Part shown: positions 6,110-6,232 of the stretch, in pieces | Layout of the letters: each line of letters starts with the position of its first letter | Position numbering within the stretch: the stretch's first letter is position 1 | Origin: Clostridiales bacterium UBA2658 | Lineage (GTDB): Bacteria; Bacillota; Clostridia; Oscillospirales; Oscillospiraceae | Length of the DNA: 6,232 bases | Assembly: GCA_002359425.1 (NCBI GenBank) | Contig: DEMY01000114.1 | Location: 2,668-8,899 of the forward strand | Direction of reading: 5' to 3' | Position numbers and translations under genes: made by a program | Notes under the pieces: model-generated | What the model was told of the DNA's origin: nothing | The model's database searches: none | The model's input: only the letters and a program-made list of their open reading frames with translations

Positions 6110-6232
6110 TTATTTGTTTGCCGACGGCCTTTGGAGCATATTTTTGCTGCCAAAATAGGTGGCGAGGAAATAGCCGCCGTAAATGAGGACGAAGATGAGC
6201 GCGGCGGTAAAGGTGCTTTTAGCGAAGTCGCC
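6110..6232 (-). CDS. C-terminal end of an unidentified membrane protein (5' end outside window)
   Basis: The minus-strand frame is open from the right edge of the window to TAA at 6112-6110, giving 40 residues that begin GDFAKSTFTAALIF and end NMLQRPSANK. One hydrophobic helix (about residues 8-27, with Gly19-Gly20) is followed by a short polar tail with several basic residues, as expected for a final membrane segment with the C-terminus in the cytoplasm. A strong terminator shortly after the stop supports a genuine gene end. The fragment is too short to name a family. Confidence 0.7.
   Translation of the reverse strand, partial: GDFAKSTFTAALIFVLIYGGYFLATYFGSKNMLQRPSANK

Overview
The window looks like an ordinary chromosomal stretch of a moderately GC-rich, Gram-positive-type anaerobe, most likely class Clostridia. 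The evidence is indirect: a secreted VanW-domain protein with a peptidoglycan-binding-like region, strong purine-rich Shine-Dalgarno sequences, a methionyl-tRNA synthetase with the four-cysteine zinc knuckle and C-terminal tRNA-binding domain, and compact intrinsic terminators after most genes. Genus cannot be read from the sequence.

Layout. Plus strand: the C-terminal 338 residues of a VanW-family surface protein (1-1017), then a 72-nt gap with two mutually exclusive small hairpins, then a complete metG (1090-3024). Two consecutive bidirectional terminators (3032-3065 and 3142-3184) separate metG from the minus-strand genes that converge on it. Minus strand, read right to left: the last 40 codons of an unidentified membrane protein (6110-6232) and its terminator; a YhhN/TMEM86-family eight-helix membrane protein (5285-5941) with its own promoter and terminator; and a 631-residue fused primase-helicase (3199-5094), with zinc finger, TOPRIM and DnaB-type RecA motor, also with its own promoter, 5' hairpin and terminator. 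There is no gene-free stretch longer than 300 bases.

The genes do not form one pathway. VanW and metG may be co-transcribed; each complete minus-strand gene looks like a single-gene transcription unit. The standout is the primase-helicase. Its architecture resembles phage T7 gp4 and mitochondrial Twinkle and is usually met in phages and mobile elements, yet here it sits alone among ordinary chromosomal genes with no integrase, relaxase or phage gene in view. All core catalytic motifs are readable, but the usual DnaB sensor glutamine is an aspartate. Its leader can fold in two competing ways around the Shine-Dalgarno. This gene is the best candidate for a second look; nothing in the window proves a new system.
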